DNA of 64,000 nt from Burkholderiaceae bacterium (GTDB taxonomy: Bacteria; Pseudomonadota; Gammaproteobacteria; Burkholderiales; Burkholderiaceae_E). The notes beneath the pieces are model-generated. The model saw only the letters and a list, made by a program, of their open reading frames with translations. It was not told where the DNA came from and searched no databases. This document shows positions 9,043-17,371 of the stretch, piece by piece. A program made the translations under genes and the position numbers. The first letter of the stretch is position 1. Each line of letters opens with the position of its first letter. The stretch is taken from the NCBI GenBank assembly GCA_024235875.1, contig JACKLP010000014.1, positions 1 to 64,000 of the forward strand, given 5' to 3'.

Positions 9043-9831
9043 TCAGGCCGCGGCCGCGTCGTCGAGGATCGCGACGGCGCGTGTCCAACCGGCGGACGCC
9101 CCGCGAATCTTGACCGGGAAGCACGAGACCGTGAATCCCGAAGACGGCAACGACTCGAGGTTGTGCAGTTTTTCCAGGTGGCAGTAGCCGATGTCGCGGC
9201 CGGCCTTGTGGCCTTCCCAAATGATCGTGGGATCCTGCGTCTCGCGATACCGGTCGGCGGTGTAGACGAAGGGCGCGTCCCAGCTCCAGGCGTCGGTCCC
9301 GGTCAGCCGTACGCCGCGCTCGAGCAGATACATCGTTGCCTCGTAGCCCATGCCGCAGCCGGAGTTGACATAGTCGTCGAAGCCGTAGCGACTGCCGGCT
9401 CGCGTATTGACCACGACGATCTCCAGCGGCGCGAGCTCGTGGCCGATGCGCGCAAGCTCGGCCCGGACATCGTCGGCGGTGACGACGTAGCCATCGTCGA
9501 AGTGGCGGAAGTCGAGCTTCACGCCGGGTTGGAAGCACCACTCGAGCGGTACTTCGTCGATCGTGATCGCACGCTCGCCGCGATTCATCGTCGAATGAAA
9601 GTGCCAGGGGGCATCCAGGTGCGTGCCGTTGTGCGTGATCAGTTCGACGCGCTCCACGGCCCAGCCTTCGCCGTCGGGCAAGTCCTCTTTCTTGAGCCCC
9701 GGGAAGAACGGCGCGATCTGCGCGAAGCTCATCTGGTGGTCGATGTATTCGATCTTCGGGCCGAATGGCTGGGGGTCGGAAACGACATCGTTCTCCAGCG
9801 GCATCGAGATATCGACGAATTGACGCGGCAT
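9043..9831 (-). CDS. Cyclase-family (kynurenine formamidase-like) metal-dependent hydrolase
   Basis: A 262-residue member of the cyclase superfamily, whose best-known member hydrolyses N-formylkynurenine. The metal-binding signature HNGTHLDAPWHF is near residue 68, with a later His/Glu pair typical of the family. The start chosen is the ATG at 9831, preceded by a strong AAGGAG about 5 nt upstream; a longer in-frame extension has no such site. The gene stands alone, convergent with pyc and divergent from the ada-alkA gene. No kynurenine-pathway neighbours are present, so the substrate (an amide, ester or lactone) cannot be named. Confidence 0.85.
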   Translation of the reverse strand: MPRQFVDISMPLENDVVSDPQPFGPKIEYIDHQMSFAQIAPFFPGLKKEDLPDGEGWAVERVELITHNGTHLDAPWHFHSTMNRGERAITIDEVPLEWCFQPGVKLDFRHFDDGYVVTADDVRAELARIGHELAPLEIVVVNTRAGSRYGFDDYVNSGCGMGYEATMYLLERGVRLTGTDAWSWDAPFVYTADRYRETQDPTIIWEGHKAGRDIGYCHLEKLHNLESLPSSGFTVSCFPVKIRGASAGWTRAVAILDDAAAA

Positions 9832-9924
9832 GGTTTTCTCCTTGGCCGGGGACACGCGACTTCCGATCATAGCCGCGCGAGTGCGGATCTGGCGGGTCCC
9901 GTCGATTGGATGTCCGAAAACGGC

Positions 9925-9959
9925 GAGAAGCCAAACGCCGGCGACGCCATAATTGCGAT
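9925..9959 (+). promoter_or_regulatory. Candidate promoter giving a leaderless ada-alkA mRNA
   Basis: A -10-like CATAAT at 9948-9953 lies only 6 nt before the ATG at 9960, so transcription would start at or next to the A of the start codon. No Shine-Dalgarno is seen before that ATG. The -35 region at a 17-nt spacing is poor (GAGAAG, 9925-9930), as expected if an activator such as methylated Ada is needed. Based on spacing alone. Confidence 0.3.
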
Positions 9960-11450
9960 ATGGAACTGGACGACGATACCTGTTATCGCGCACTTCGGGC
10001 CCGTGATTCGCGCTTCGATGGGCGTTTTTTCGTCGGGGTCCGAACGACCGGGATCTACTGCCGGCCGATCTGTCGCGTCAAACTTCCGCTGGCGCGGAAC
10101 TGTCGCTTCTATCCGAGCGCCGCGGCGGCCGAACGCGAGGGCTATCGGCCCTGCCTGCGCTGTCGACCCGAGCTTGCGCCCGGCCGCTCGAGCGTGGAGG
10201 CGGGCGCGCGGCTCGCGCAGGCGGCGGCCGCACTGCTCGACGCGGGCGCGTTCGACTCGGGCAACGAGGTCGCGCTCGCGAATGAACTGGGGGTCAGTGC
10301 GCGCCACCTGCGGCGGGTGTTCGACGCCGAGTTCGGCGTCGCGCCGGTGGCATATGCGCAGACCCGACGCCTGCTGCTGGCCAAGCAGTTGCTGACCGAC
10401 ACGCCGTTGCCGGTCACCGAGGTGGCTTACGCTTCGGGCTTCTCCAGCCTGCGACGGTTCAATGCCGCGTTCCGCGAGCGCTACCGCCTCACTCCGACGG
10501 CGCTGCGCCGCGAGTCGGCGACCCGCCGGCCCGCGATGCTTCGTTTCCGGCTCGCCTATCGCCCGCCCTATGACTGGGCGGCGATGCAATCCTTCCTGGC
10601 GGCCCGGGTCGTGGCCGGCGTGGAGTCGGTCCGTGGCGGCGTGTACCGGCGATCACTGAGAGCGGGCACGGGCCCGAACGCGGCCAAGGGCTGGATCGAG
10701 CTTCGTGCCTTGCCCCGGTTGGACGTTCTGGAGTTGCGCGTGTCGGCGTCGCTCGCGCGCTGGGTACCGCAGATTCTGAATCGGGCGCGGCATGCATTCG
10801 ATACGCAATGCGACCCCGCCCAGGTGGCCGAGGTGCTTGGCGAGCTTGCGCAGGCAAGCCCGGGGCTCAGGCTGCCCGGTAGCTTCGACGGCTTCGAGGT
10901 CGCGGTGCGCGCCGTATTGGGGCAGCAGGTCAGCGTCGCGGCCGCGCATACGCTGGCGTCGCGCTTCGCGGCCCGGTTCGGCGAGCCGCTTTGCGATACC
11001 CTCGCGGCGCGTCACGGGGTCGGCATCCTGTTTCCGACTCCGGCCGCGATCGCCGATCTCGATCCGGCGTGCATTGGCGAGCTCGGCGTGATCCGGACGC
11101 GATCTCGGACCATCGTCGCGCTGGCGCGCGCCCTGGTCGACGGCGAGCTCCGGCTGGCGCCCGACGCCGATGTGGCGGAAACGGTCGGCGCGCTGCACGC
11201 GATCCGCGGAATCGGCGACTGGACGGCGCAATACGTGGCCATGCGGGCACTCGGTTGGCCGGATGCCTTCCCGGCGGCCGATCTCGTGGTGCTCAAGGCC
11301 CTGGGCGTGAGCAAGGCGGGCGAAGCGAGCCGGCTTGCGGCGGCGTGGCGACCCTGGCGCGCCTACGCGGTCATTCACCTGTGGCGACGATGGTCGATGT
11401 CCAACGGCGCGGCCTCGCCCTCGCCACACGAAGAGGAGTCCCAGGCATGA
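9960..11450 (+). CDS. Ada-type methyl sensor / AraC regulator fused to AlkA DNA glycosylase
   Basis: A 496-residue repair protein with three parts. Residues about 1-75 are the Ada N-terminal zinc/methyl-phosphotriester domain (FFVGVRTTGIYCRPIC...NCRFY...CLRCRPE), with the four cysteines in place. Residues about 80-185 are an AraC-type helix-turn-helix (ANELGVSARHLRRVF, VAYASGFSSLRRFNAAF). The remainder is a 3-methyladenine glycosylase of AlkA type with its N-terminal subdomain and a helix-hairpin-helix GPD core (GQQVSVAAA, IRGIGDWTAQYVAMR, catalytic Asp in the PAADLV stretch). It senses methylated phosphates, probably activates its own promoter, and excises alkylated bases. It overlaps ogt by ATGA, giving sensor, base-excision and direct-reversal functions in one operon. 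The Ada C-terminal methyltransferase is replaced by AlkA, and Ogt supplies that activity. Confidence 0.93.
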   Translation: MELDDDTCYRALRARDSRFDGRFFVGVRTTGIYCRPICRVKLPLARNCRFYPSAAAAEREGYRPCLRCRPELAPGRSSVEAGARLAQAAAALLDAGAFDSGNEVALANELGVSARHLRRVFDAEFGVAPVAYAQTRRLLLAKQLLTDTPLPVTEVAYASGFSSLRRFNAAFRERYRLTPTALRRESATRRPAMLRFRLAYRPPYDWAAMQSFLAARVVAGVESVRGGVYRRSLRAGTGPNAAKGWIELRALPRLDVLELRVSASLARWVPQILNRARHAFDTQCDPAQVAEVLGELAQASPGLRLPGSFDGFEVAVRAVLGQQVSVAAAHTLASRFAARFGEPLCDTLAARHGVGILFPTPAAIADLDPACIGELGVIRTRSRTIVALARALVDGELRLAPDADVAETVGALHAIRGIGDWTAQYVAMRALGWPDAFPAADLVVLKALGVSKAGEASRLAAAWRPWRAYAVIHLWRRWSMSNGAASPSPHEEESQA

Positions 11451-11947
11451 AGTACTACGGCATCTTCGATACGGCGCTCGGGCGGCTGTTGCTGGTCGAG
11501 ACGCGGGGCGCGCTGGCCGGCCTCTATTTCATGGGTCAGAAGTACCAGCCCGAGCCTTCGGCCCTTGCGGGACAGGGCGTCGAGCGCGACGACACGCGCC
11601 CAATCTTCGCGCGTACGCTCGAGCAGATCGAGCACTACGCGACGGGCCAAAGGACTCGCTTCGAGCTGCCGCTCGCGCCCGCAGGTACCGAGTTCCAGCG
11701 CAGCGTCTGGCAGGCATTGGCGGCGATTCCGTATGGTCGGACCGACAGCTATGGTGCGCTTGCCACGGCGATCGGACGTCCCCGGGCGGCGCGCGCGGTG
11801 GGCGCGGCCGTGGGCCGCAACCCGATCTCGGTCGTGATTCCGTGCCATCGGGCGCTGGGCGCCGATGGGGCGCTCACGGGCTTCGCGGCGGGGCTCGACT
11901 GCAAGCGCCGCCTGCTTGCGCTCGAATCCGCCGGCGCGCCCGAATGA
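11447..11947 (+). CDS. ogt: Methylated-DNA-[protein]-cysteine S-methyltransferase (Ogt)
   Basis: A 166-residue suicide methyltransferase that moves the methyl group from O6-methylguanine to its own cysteine. The active-site motif VIPCHR is near residue 125, preceded by the helix-turn-helix region FQRSVWQALAAIPYGRTDSYG and the arginine-finger zone RPRAARAVG. Length is normal for the free-standing Ogt type. The ATG overlaps the stop of the Ada-AlkA gene (ATGA) and its own stop overlaps the EamA gene in the same way, so all three are translated together. Confidence 0.95.
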   Translation: MKYYGIFDTALGRLLLVETRGALAGLYFMGQKYQPEPSALAGQGVERDDTRPIFARTLEQIEHYATGQRTRFELPLAPAGTEFQRSVWQALAAIPYGRTDSYGALATAIGRPRAARAVGAAVGRNPISVVIPCHRALGADGALTGFAAGLDCKRRLLALESAGAPE

Positions 11948-12822
11948 GCGTCGGGCAGTTCGCCGAGCTACTGCTCCTGGCTGCGATCTGGGGGTCTTCG
12001 TTCCTGTTCATGCGCGTGGCGGTACCGGAGTTCGGTCCGCTCGCGCTGATGCTCGTGCGCACCGGCGTCGCTGCCATCGTCCTGGCGCCGCTGTTGCTCG
12101 CCGCACGGCGACGCGTTGCCTGGCGCGCCGACCCGCTCGGCATGCTCTGGCTCGGGCTGCTGAACTCGGCGCTGCCATTCGCGCTCTTCGGCTATGCGGC
12201 GCTGCACCTGGGTGCTGGCGTGTTGTCGATCATGAATGCGACCGCACCGTTCTGGGCCGCCCTCGTCGCTCGGGTATGGCTGGGCGAAACGCTGCGCGCT
12301 CGCCAGTTGGTCGGACTCGCGGTCGGCTTTGCCGGCGTCGTGACACTGGTGCTCGGTCGCGGCGAGCCCCTGGTGGCCGACGCCCTCGTGGCCGTGGGCG
12401 CCGCCTTGGCCGCCACGCTGAGCTACGGCCTTGCCGCGAACCTGACCCGACGCCGATTCCAGGGAGCCGATCCACTCGGCGTGGCCACGGGTAGTCAATG
12501 GACGGCGAGCCTGTGGCTGGCACCGGCGGCCGTGCCACTGTGGCCGACGGTGCAACCGTCGGCCCATGCCTGGGGCGCCGTGCTGGTGCTGGCTGTGCTT
12601 TGCACCGCCGTTGCCTACGTGATCTTCTTTCGCCTGATCGCGAGCCTCGGCGCGACGCGGGCCATCACCGTGACCTTCCTGGTCCCGGTCTTCGGCGTCC
12701 TGTGGGGGGCGTCGTTTCTCGGTGAGCGACCGACCTACACGATGCTCGCGGGCGCGCTCGCGGTGCTGGTCGGGGTTGCGCTGACCAGTATTTCGCCGCG
12801 GCGCGCTGGCTCGACGCAATAG
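11944..12822 (+). CDS. EamA/DMT-family transporter
   Basis: A 292-residue membrane protein with ten predicted hydrophobic spans in two repeats of five, the EamA (drug/metabolite transporter) pattern. The first span opens with the family-typical LLLAAIWGSSFLFMRVAV and the second repeat contains ALAATLSYGLAANL. Such proteins usually export amino acids or small metabolites; the substrate is unknown. It is the third gene of the alkylation-repair operon (ATGA overlap with ogt), which may be chance or may point to export of a damaged metabolite; I favour chance. Confidence 0.9.
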   Translation: MSVGQFAELLLLAAIWGSSFLFMRVAVPEFGPLALMLVRTGVAAIVLAPLLLAARRRVAWRADPLGMLWLGLLNSALPFALFGYAALHLGAGVLSIMNATAPFWAALVARVWLGETLRARQLVGLAVGFAGVVTLVLGRGEPLVADALVAVGAALAATLSYGLAANLTRRRFQGADPLGVATGSQWTASLWLAPAAVPLWPTVQPSAHAWGAVLVLAVLCTAVAYVIFFRLIASLGATRAITVTFLVPVFGVLWGASFLGERPTYTMLAGALAVLVGVALTSISPRRAGSTQ

Positions 12823-12844
12823 CGCGGCGCGGCCGCAGGCAGAG

Positions 12845-12864
12845 GTGGCCCGATTGTGGGCCAC
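12845..12864. terminator. Hairpin between convergent genes
   Basis: A perfect 7-bp inverted repeat, GTGGCCC/GGGCCAC with a 6-nt loop, sits in the 63-nt gap where the EamA gene and the diguanylate cyclase gene converge. There is no T-run on either side, so it is a weak intrinsic terminator candidate or a block to read-through. Confidence 0.35.
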
Positions 12865-12885
12865 GCCGGCGCGCGGATCGCGCCC

Positions 12886-14415
12886 TCAGGCCGATGCCGC
12901 CGCTTCTGCCGAACCGACGGCGGCGACGCAGACACGATTCCGACCGGTCTGCTTGGCTTCGTACAAGGCTTCGTCGGCGGCCTGCAGCATGGCCTCGAGC
13001 GAGGTCAGCGACTTGTCGAAGGAGCTCACGCCCACACTGACCGTCACCTTCAGTCCGGGCACGTCGTCGACCTGGCGGATCACCTCGTTCTCGATCGCTT
13101 CGCGCACCCGGTGGCCCAATGCCGTGGCCGCGGTCACGCCGGCATCGGGCATCGCGATGCAGAATTCCTCGCCGCCGTAGCGGCCGACGAATCCGGCTTC
13201 GCCCACCGTGCCCATCAGTACGCCAGCCACCGCCTTGATGACGCGATCGCCAACGGCGTGGCCGAAGCGGTCGTTGATCGACTTGAAGTGGTCGATGTCG
13301 ATCATCATGGTGGCGATCGGCCGCCGGCGCTCATGCGCGACGCTGTAGGCCTCGTCAGCCTGGCGGGTGAAGGCGCGACGATTCAGGCAGCCGGTCAGGA
13401 AGTCGTAGTTCGCCAGACGCTCGAGATCGGCGTTCTTCTTCTCGACTTCCTCGCGCGACTTCTGCAGGTCGACGAGCGCGTTCTCCAGGCGCTCGTTGGC
13501 CGCATGCAGGGCCGACACGTCGTCGAACGTGACCATGCACCCGCGGACGCGGTCGCGACCGTCGGTGATCGGGGCGCAATTGACGACCAGCTTGCTGGCT
13601 TCCTCGCTCTCGCCGACCGTCGGTTCCACGATGGTCCCGGTGCTCGAGCGGCGCTCGAGCATGCTCACGTTCCAGGGATGCTGTTCGGTCGCCTTCGGCA
13701 AGACCTGGGCGAGCCAACCCACGCTCGAGAGCGGCTTGGCGGTCAGGTTCTCGTCCGGGGTCGGGCTCAGTTGCCGGAAGCGATTGTTCGCGAGCGCGAT
13801 GCGCCCCTTGCGGTCGAGCACCACCACGCCCTCGGTCATCGCATCGAAGGCCACGCGGACCCGGTCCGGAATCACCGCGGCCGGGTCGAACTCCTGCAGC
13901 ACGCGGCGCATGTAGAGCCAGTAGGTCAGCGTGCCCAGGCAGATGACCATCGCCAGCAGCACGAATCCGGGGTTGCGGTTGATCGCCGCCAGAATCCCGG
14001 TGGGCGGGTCGGCGAAGCGTAGTTCGACCCGCCCCCAACTGCCGCTGCCCGTGTTCAGCGGCACGGTCACGAAGGTCGGGTCGCCGCCGTCGATCTCGCC
14101 CGCAAGCCAGCGTCGCGCGTGTCCACGCGTCGAGATCAGCAGGCGACCGTCCTTGCGCCGGATGCCGATCGACTCCAGGTCGGCGTTGATTCCCAGGTAG
14201 TCGTCGAGAATCGATTGCAGTCGCTCGAGCTGACCGGCGCTAAGCAAGGTGGCGGCGGGCAGGGCGATGTTGTTGACCACGCGCTGGCGCACCTGTGCCG
14301 TCTCGGCTTCCCGATCCGGCAGGTAGCCGAAGAAGAAGTCGCCCATGAGGATCAGTGCGCAGCTCAGCGACGCAAGGCCGGCTGCGATCAGGGTGACTGG
14401 AGAGGCGCGCCGCAT
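12886..14415 (-). CDS. Membrane-anchored PAS-GGDEF diguanylate cyclase
   Basis: A 509-residue c-di-GMP synthase. An N-terminal span (about 8-32) and a second span (about 170-190) frame a periplasmic sensor region. A PAS-like domain follows (about 210-330, FDAMTEGVVVLDRKGRIALANN), then a short coiled coil (about 335-365) and a GGDEF domain starting YDFLTGCLNRRAF. The active site reads RYGGEEF, a catalytically competent variant. Where PleD-type enzymes have the RxxD inhibitory site just before this loop, this protein has GEAG, so product inhibition is probably absent. The start chosen is the ATG at 14415, 8 nt after the stop of the HlyD gene; a longer frame runs back into that gene. It is the last gene of the export operon, suggesting c-di-GMP control of that system. 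Confidence 0.92.
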   Translation of the reverse strand: MRRASPVTLIAAGLASLSCALILMGDFFFGYLPDREAETAQVRQRVVNNIALPAATLLSAGQLERLQSILDDYLGINADLESIGIRRKDGRLLISTRGHARRWLAGEIDGGDPTFVTVPLNTGSGSWGRVELRFADPPTGILAAINRNPGFVLLAMVICLGTLTYWLYMRRVLQEFDPAAVIPDRVRVAFDAMTEGVVVLDRKGRIALANNRFRQLSPTPDENLTAKPLSSVGWLAQVLPKATEQHPWNVSMLERRSSTGTIVEPTVGESEEASKLVVNCAPITDGRDRVRGCMVTFDDVSALHAANERLENALVDLQKSREEVEKKNADLERLANYDFLTGCLNRRAFTRQADEAYSVAHERRRPIATMMIDIDHFKSINDRFGHAVGDRVIKAVAGVLMGTVGEAGFVGRYGGEEFCIAMPDAGVTAATALGHRVREAIENEVIRQVDDVPGLKVTVSVGVSSFDKSLTSLEAMLQAADEALYEAKQTGRNRVCVAAVGSAEAAASA

Positions 14416-14423
14416 GGTCGGTT

Positions 14424-15356
14424 TCAGCTCTTGGGTTTTGCCACGGGCTGGGCGGCCGATTTCATCGGCGAGGGTCGTGCCGGTGCGCGCGTCGGCTTGG
14501 GCAGCGAAACGCCCAGATCGACCTTGCATCGCAAGCCGGCCGGAATGTCGTTGTCCGGGTTCGGCATCGTGAGGCGCACGCGGAAGGTATTCGATGCCGG
14601 ATCGACCAGGCGATCGACGACGGTGATCGTCGCCAGGCGCGGTGGCGCGTTGCCGAACTCGGGCATCACCGTGCCTTGTGCGCCCTTCTTGATCTTGCCG
14701 TAGGCGGCCGCCGGCACGACGACCTCGACCCTGAGCGGATCGATCTGAGCGATGCGCAAGATGGGCTTGTCCTCGACATACTCGCCCACCGACATGTAGC
14801 GATCGGCAATCACGCCGGATATCGGGCTGACCACGGTGCGTTGCGCGAGCTGGGCGCGCGCGACCTCGAACTCCTTGCGCGCAACCTCCTGGCGTTCGCG
14901 TGCCTGGCCCAGCTTGGACTTGGCCAGAGAGGCTTCGGTCGACGCCTTGTCGACGTAGTTCTGGCTCACGAACTTGCGGCTGGCGAGCTCATTGGCCCGA
15001 TCGAGCTCCCGCTTCGCGAAGGCCCGCGAGTTGGCGGCTGCCTCGAGCTCGGCCTGTACCTCGGCGCGAGCACGAGCGAGCTTGAGCGCGGCTCGTTCGA
15101 CCGAGGCATGCAACTGAAGCAGCTTCTCGCCCTTCTGGACGATGTCGCCGCGCTCCACTGGCAGACTCTCGATCACGCCGGGCACCGGCGCGCCGACCTG
15201 GACGATCTGGTGCGGCTGGATCAGGCAGTCGAAGCCGTCGGCATGGGCGATGGCGGGGACCCCCGCAACAGACCCGAGCGCGACGGCGACCAGGGTGGCT
15301 TTGGATTTCATGTCAAATCTCGAATGGATCGGTGGTTCACTGGGTCTGGCTCTCAT
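14424..15356 (-). CDS. Secreted HlyD-family periplasmic adaptor
   Basis: A 310-residue adaptor of the RND/HlyD type, exported by an N-terminal signal segment ending AIAHADG. It has lipoyl halves (PVPGVIESLPVERGDIVQKG and VVSPISGVIADRYMSVGEYV), a long coiled-coil hairpin between them (about 85-165) and a beta-barrel, then a Pro/Lys/Ala-rich tail. The chosen ATG at 15356 has a strong GGAGAG site 5 nt upstream and begins 1 nt after the SecA-like stop; an ATG at 15311 would give a shorter signal peptide. Unlike the other adaptors of this operon it has no permanent membrane anchor or fused domain. It may form the periplasmic tube toward an outer-membrane channel, which is not encoded here. Confidence 0.87.
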   Translation of the reverse strand: MRARPSEPPIHSRFDMKSKATLVAVALGSVAGVPAIAHADGFDCLIQPHQIVQVGAPVPGVIESLPVERGDIVQKGEKLLQLHASVERAALKLARARAEVQAELEAAANSRAFAKRELDRANELASRKFVSQNYVDKASTEASLAKSKLGQARERQEVARKEFEVARAQLAQRTVVSPISGVIADRYMSVGEYVEDKPILRIAQIDPLRVEVVVPAAAYGKIKKGAQGTVMPEFGNAPPRLATITVVDRLVDPASNTFRVRLTMPNPDNDIPAGLRCKVDLGVSLPKPTRAPARPSPMKSAAQPVAKPKS

Positions 15357-15357
15357 G

Positions 15358-17367
15358 TCACTCTCCTTCGCCGGCGATCGCGAGCAGGCGCGCCCGCCGC
15401 TCGTCGGCATCGATCAGTCGGACGCGCTCTCGCTTGCGGCGGATCTCTTCGCCGCGCTGTGCAAGGAAGAAGCACAGGGCGCCGACGGTTCGTGGCACTC
15501 GCCCGTCGGGCGATGCGGCGCGGATCGCGAGCGTGCGGGCCAAGGACGGCAGCCGTTCGGCAACCATCGGATCCGTTATCGCCGCGATCGTTCGTGTCGC
15601 ACCGCGCTGTCCCTGGCGTGCGGCGCGTCCGGAAAGCTGTCGGTCGATACGGCGTTCCCGGTTTCGGTGGCAGGCCAGTACCAGCAGGCCGCCGCGTGCC
15701 TGGGACTCGGCCGGAACCAGGATGTCGGTTCCGCGGCCGGCCATATTGGTCGCAACGGTGACTGCACCCGGCTCGCCGGCACGCGCCACGATGTCGGCTT
15801 CGTCACGGTCCTGGGCCGCATTGAGCACGCGGTGGCCGACGCCGCGCGCACCGAGCAAGGACGACAGCACGGCGGAATCGCGAACCGATTCGGTTCCCAC
15901 CAGCACCGGCTGGCCCGAACGCTGCGCGGCTGCCACCGCATCGACGACGGCTCGCCACTTGCGGGCGGCATCGACATAGGTGTGCAGGCCCTGATCGATA
16001 CGCAGACAGGGGCGACGCAATGGCACCTTGGCAACGGGCAGTCCATAGACCGCGCGCAACTCCGATCGTGCCTCGCGCAGGGTGCCACTCATTCCGCACA
16101 GGCGCAGGTAGCGCGGGAAGAAGCGCTGGAACGTGATGCGCGCCATCGTCTCGGTCCGGCCCGTGATGGCGACGCCTTCCTTGATCTCGATCATCTGGTG
16201 CAAGCCCCGCGACCAGGTCCGCCCCTCGGCGATCCGACCGGTGGGTTCGTCGATCATCACGATCTTGTCTTCGCGCACCAGGTAGTCGCGGTCACGGCCA
16301 TAGAGGTGGCGTGCGGCGAGCGCCTGGCTGATGAGTTCGTTTCGAAGGCGTCGGCTGCCCCAGACGCGATCGTCCTCGGCGTCGGCCATGGCCTCGATGC
16401 GCGCATCGCCGGCGGCCAGCAACTCGACGCGGCGGCGGACCCGATCGACCCTGAAGTCACGGTTCTCCCACAGTCGCGATGCCATCGCGAACGCATGCTG
16501 CATCAAGACCTCGTTGGCCGGGTCTCGTACCATCCGCGACAGGATCAACGGAGTCCCGGCCTCGTCGAGCAGTACGCTGTCGGCCTCGTCGATCAGCGCC
16601 ATGCAAAGCCCTCGCAGCATTGGCGCGGGCCGGTCGGAGTCGCTGCCGTTGCCGGCCAGACGAAGGTCGATCTCCCGGCGCCGCCGGCCCAATGCGATTC
16701 GATCCCGCAGATAGTCGAACGCGACTTCCTTCGCGGTGACGTAGACGATGTCGGCACGGTAGGCCTCGCGTCGCTGCTCGGGGGGCATCGGCTGAGTCAC
16801 GGCGGCCGCGCTCAGTCCCATGGCCTCGAACAGCGGTGACATCGCTTCGCAATCGCGTGCGACCAGGTAGTCGTTGGCGGTCAGTACATGGACCGGGATG
16901 CCGGCCATCGCGGCGACGGCTGCGCCCAGCCCGGCCGCCAGCGTCTTGCCTTCACCGGTCTGCATCTCTGCCAGACGGTTGGACAACAGGATCCTGACCG
17001 CGATGAGCTGCGCGGCGAACGGGCGCTTGCCCAGGCGACGCGCCGCGAGCTCGCAGCTCAGCGCCAGTGCCGCCACGATGTGTTCGTCGATGAGGCCATC
17101 GACCCGCATCTTGGTACTCAGGCGACGGGCTTCGCGTTGCAGCGCGTCGTCGTCGTAAAGGCGCAGGGCGAGCGTCGCGGCCTCGACTGTCTCCGCGAAG
17201 CGTCGCAGCGAGCCTTGCTCGAGCGGCGACAGAATCGAGCGTGCGAAGCTGTCCAGGCTGCCCAGCCACCTCTGCCAGCGCGCGGCCGCGTTGGGCCGCG
17301 ATGCGTCGCCACGCTGGGGATAGCGTCCCCACGCGATACCCGGACTCGGTGCGAAGCTTGCGTCCAT
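15358..17367 (-). CDS. Short SecA-like ATPase in export operon
   Basis: A 669-residue DEAD-type motor related to the preprotein translocase ATPase SecA. Motifs present: MQTGEGKT (Walker A, about 135-142), LTANDYLVARD, LIDEADSVLLDEAGTPL (Walker B), MIDEPTGRI, FFPRYLRLCGMSGT and TNMAGRGTDI with QLSGRAARQGQ. It ends soon after the second helicase domain (HprK-like ends not present), so most of the helical wing/scaffold C-terminal region, linker and zinc tail of housekeeping SecA (about 900 residues) are missing. It therefore is unlikely to be the essential SecA. It lies between the M50-HlyD and HlyD genes with 4-nt and 1-nt gaps, implying a dedicated role in the same machine. ATP-driven export of a substrate is inference. 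Confidence 0.88.
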   Translation of the reverse strand: MDASFAPSPGIAWGRYPQRGDASRPNAAARWQRWLGSLDSFARSILSPLEQGSLRRFAETVEAATLALRLYDDDALQREARRLSTKMRVDGLIDEHIVAALALSCELAARRLGKRPFAAQLIAVRILLSNRLAEMQTGEGKTLAAGLGAAVAAMAGIPVHVLTANDYLVARDCEAMSPLFEAMGLSAAAVTQPMPPEQRREAYRADIVYVTAKEVAFDYLRDRIALGRRRREIDLRLAGNGSDSDRPAPMLRGLCMALIDEADSVLLDEAGTPLILSRMVRDPANEVLMQHAFAMASRLWENRDFRVDRVRRRVELLAAGDARIEAMADAEDDRVWGSRRLRNELISQALAARHLYGRDRDYLVREDKIVMIDEPTGRIAEGRTWSRGLHQMIEIKEGVAITGRTETMARITFQRFFPRYLRLCGMSGTLREARSELRAVYGLPVAKVPLRRPCLRIDQGLHTYVDAARKWRAVVDAVAAAQRSGQPVLVGTESVRDSAVLSSLLGARGVGHRVLNAAQDRDEADIVARAGEPGAVTVATNMAGRGTDILVPAESQARGGLLVLACHRNRERRIDRQLSGRAARQGQRGATRTIAAITDPMVAERLPSLARTLAIRAASPDGRVPRTVGALCFFLAQRGEEIRRKRERVRLIDADERRARLLAIAGEGE

Positions 17368-17371
17368 GGGC

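Noticed and set aside
12845..12864. Calling the hairpin a strong intrinsic terminator
   Set aside because: The stem is good but no T-run follows on either strand, so it is listed at low confidence only.
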